Assembly (NCBI GenBank): GCA_003501485.1
Contig: DNPJ01000062.1
Span: 1 to 6,406 of the forward strand
DNA length: 6,406 nt
Direction of reading: 5' to 3'
Origin: Bacillota bacterium
Lineage (GTDB): Bacteria; Bacillota_I; Bacilli_A; RFN20; CAG-826
Part shown: positions 5,845 through 6,406 of the stretch, in pieces
Layout: each line of letters starts with the position of its first letter
Numbering within the stretch: the stretch's first letter is position 1
Position numbers and translations under genes: made by a program
The notes under the pieces: generated by a model
What the model saw: the letters and a program-made list of their open reading frames with translations, nothing else
Told to the model about the DNA's origin: nothing
Databases searched by the model: none

Positions 5845-6406
5845 ATGAAAAGGCCTCAAAAGATTAGAAAGCAAAGAGATACAATTTTAATTTTAACCAA
5901 TGGCAGAACAGAAAAAAATTACTTTGAAGCTATTTCCACTGGTTACTCTTCTATGTACAAAATAGAAGTGAAATCATTAAATGCTGAATGTGATAAGCTT
6001 GTCAATTATGCGATAAATCTTGACAGGTCTAAGTATAATCAAATTTGGTGTGTGTTTGACATTGATAATTCATTGGAAGAAAATCATTTGATTTTTGCAC
6101 TAAAACTAGCAAAAGACAATAATATTAATATAGCATATTCTAATGAAGCATTTGAAGTGTGGTTACTTTATCACATTTTTGAAAAAGTTCCGTCTGCTTT
6201 AACAAGAAAAGCATATATAAAAGAGATAAATAAACATCTAGAATCTATTGGTAGTTCAAAATATCAAAAAAACGATGTGGAATTATTGAAAAAAATATTT
6301 TTGCCAAAATTGCTTGTTGCTACAGAAAATTCTAAAAAGGTTCACCAAAAATTTGAAGCCGAGTACCAAAAGCTAAATTCCGGCAATAAAGGATACCCTG
6401 TTTGGG
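5845..6406 (+). CDS. rloB: RloB family (AbiLii) Toprim-like effector, 3' end outside window
   Basis: The frame is open for 187 codons from ATG 5845 to the right edge, one base after the TAG of the ATPase gene; GGGGGTG at 5834-5840 is the ribosome site. It shows the RloB layout: T-I-L-I-L-T-N-G-R-T-E23-K-N-Y-F (13-27), W-C-V-F-D72-I-D74-N (68-75), and the diagnostic S-N-E-A-F-E-V-W-L-L-Y-H (99-110). The glutamate and the D-x-D pair resemble the metal-binding residues of Toprim folds, so a nuclease-like activity on RNA or DNA is plausible, though not known for this family member. RloB proteins are usually about 200 residues, so perhaps only a few tens of codons are missing. It is the probable toxic effector, controlled by the co-encoded ATPase. 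The first residue of G-x-x-T-E is kept, but the usual C-E-G is T-N-G here. Confidence 0.9.
   Translation, partial: MKRPQKIRKQRDTILILTNGRTEKNYFEAISTGYSSMYKIEVKSLNAECDKLVNYAINLDRSKYNQIWCVFDIDNSLEENHLIFALKLAKDNNINIAYSNEAFEVWLLYHIFEKVPSALTRKAYIKEINKHLESIGSSKYQKNDVELLKKIFLPKLLVATENSKKVHQKFEAEYQKLNSGNKGYPVW

Overview
The window is AT-rich (roughly 70% or more A+T). It has AAGGAGG-type ribosome binding sites, TTGACA/TATAAT promoters and ordinary stop codon use: TGA ends two of the minus-strand reading frames, so this is not a Mycoplasma-type code. Together with the Firmicutes-style defence pair on the right, this suggests a low-GC Bacillota genome (Clostridia or a relative). The species cannot be told from the sequence.

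Positions 3896 down to 1 (minus strand) form a tight five-gene operon with overlaps or gaps of only a few bases. In order of transcription it holds: (i) an ASCH-domain protein; (ii) a short class I aminoacyl-tRNA-synthetase-like enzyme with HLGT and KLSKS motifs and a zinc-ribbon insertion, but no room for an anticodon-binding domain; (iii) an alanine-dehydrogenase-family oxidoreductase with its catalytic residues intact; (iv) a methyltransferase-fold gene split by one in-frame TAA; (v) a protein resembling the AlkZ/YcaQ (HTH_42) DNA glycosylases with a QAQ motif, running off the left edge. I do not recognise this combination. It looks like a small specialised-metabolite or nucleic-acid-modification cassette: activate an amino acid, reduce or oxidise an amino/keto acid, and handle or protect nucleic acid. 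This is the main candidate for an undescribed system.

Positions 3897-4547 hold no gene. They carry the operon promoter, a cluster of TTGCTGTCA repeats in both orientations, the 3' part of a tRNA-Thr(GGT) gene (intact only from the anticodon loop to CCA), a strong terminator, and the promoter of the next operon. The tRNA fragment with the nearby repeats is the signature of an attachment site used by a tyrosine-integrase element. Its orientation places the integrated element on the left, so the five-gene operon probably travelled on it. No integrase gene is visible in the window.

Positions 4548-6406 (plus strand) hold a two-gene abortive-infection/defence operon of the RloA-RloB (AbiLi-AbiLii) type: an AAA/ABC-class ATPase followed by an RloB Toprim-like protein that is cut by the right edge. 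The two divergent operons, on opposite sides of the tRNA remnant, have core promoters that match at 21 of 23 positions in opposite orientation.
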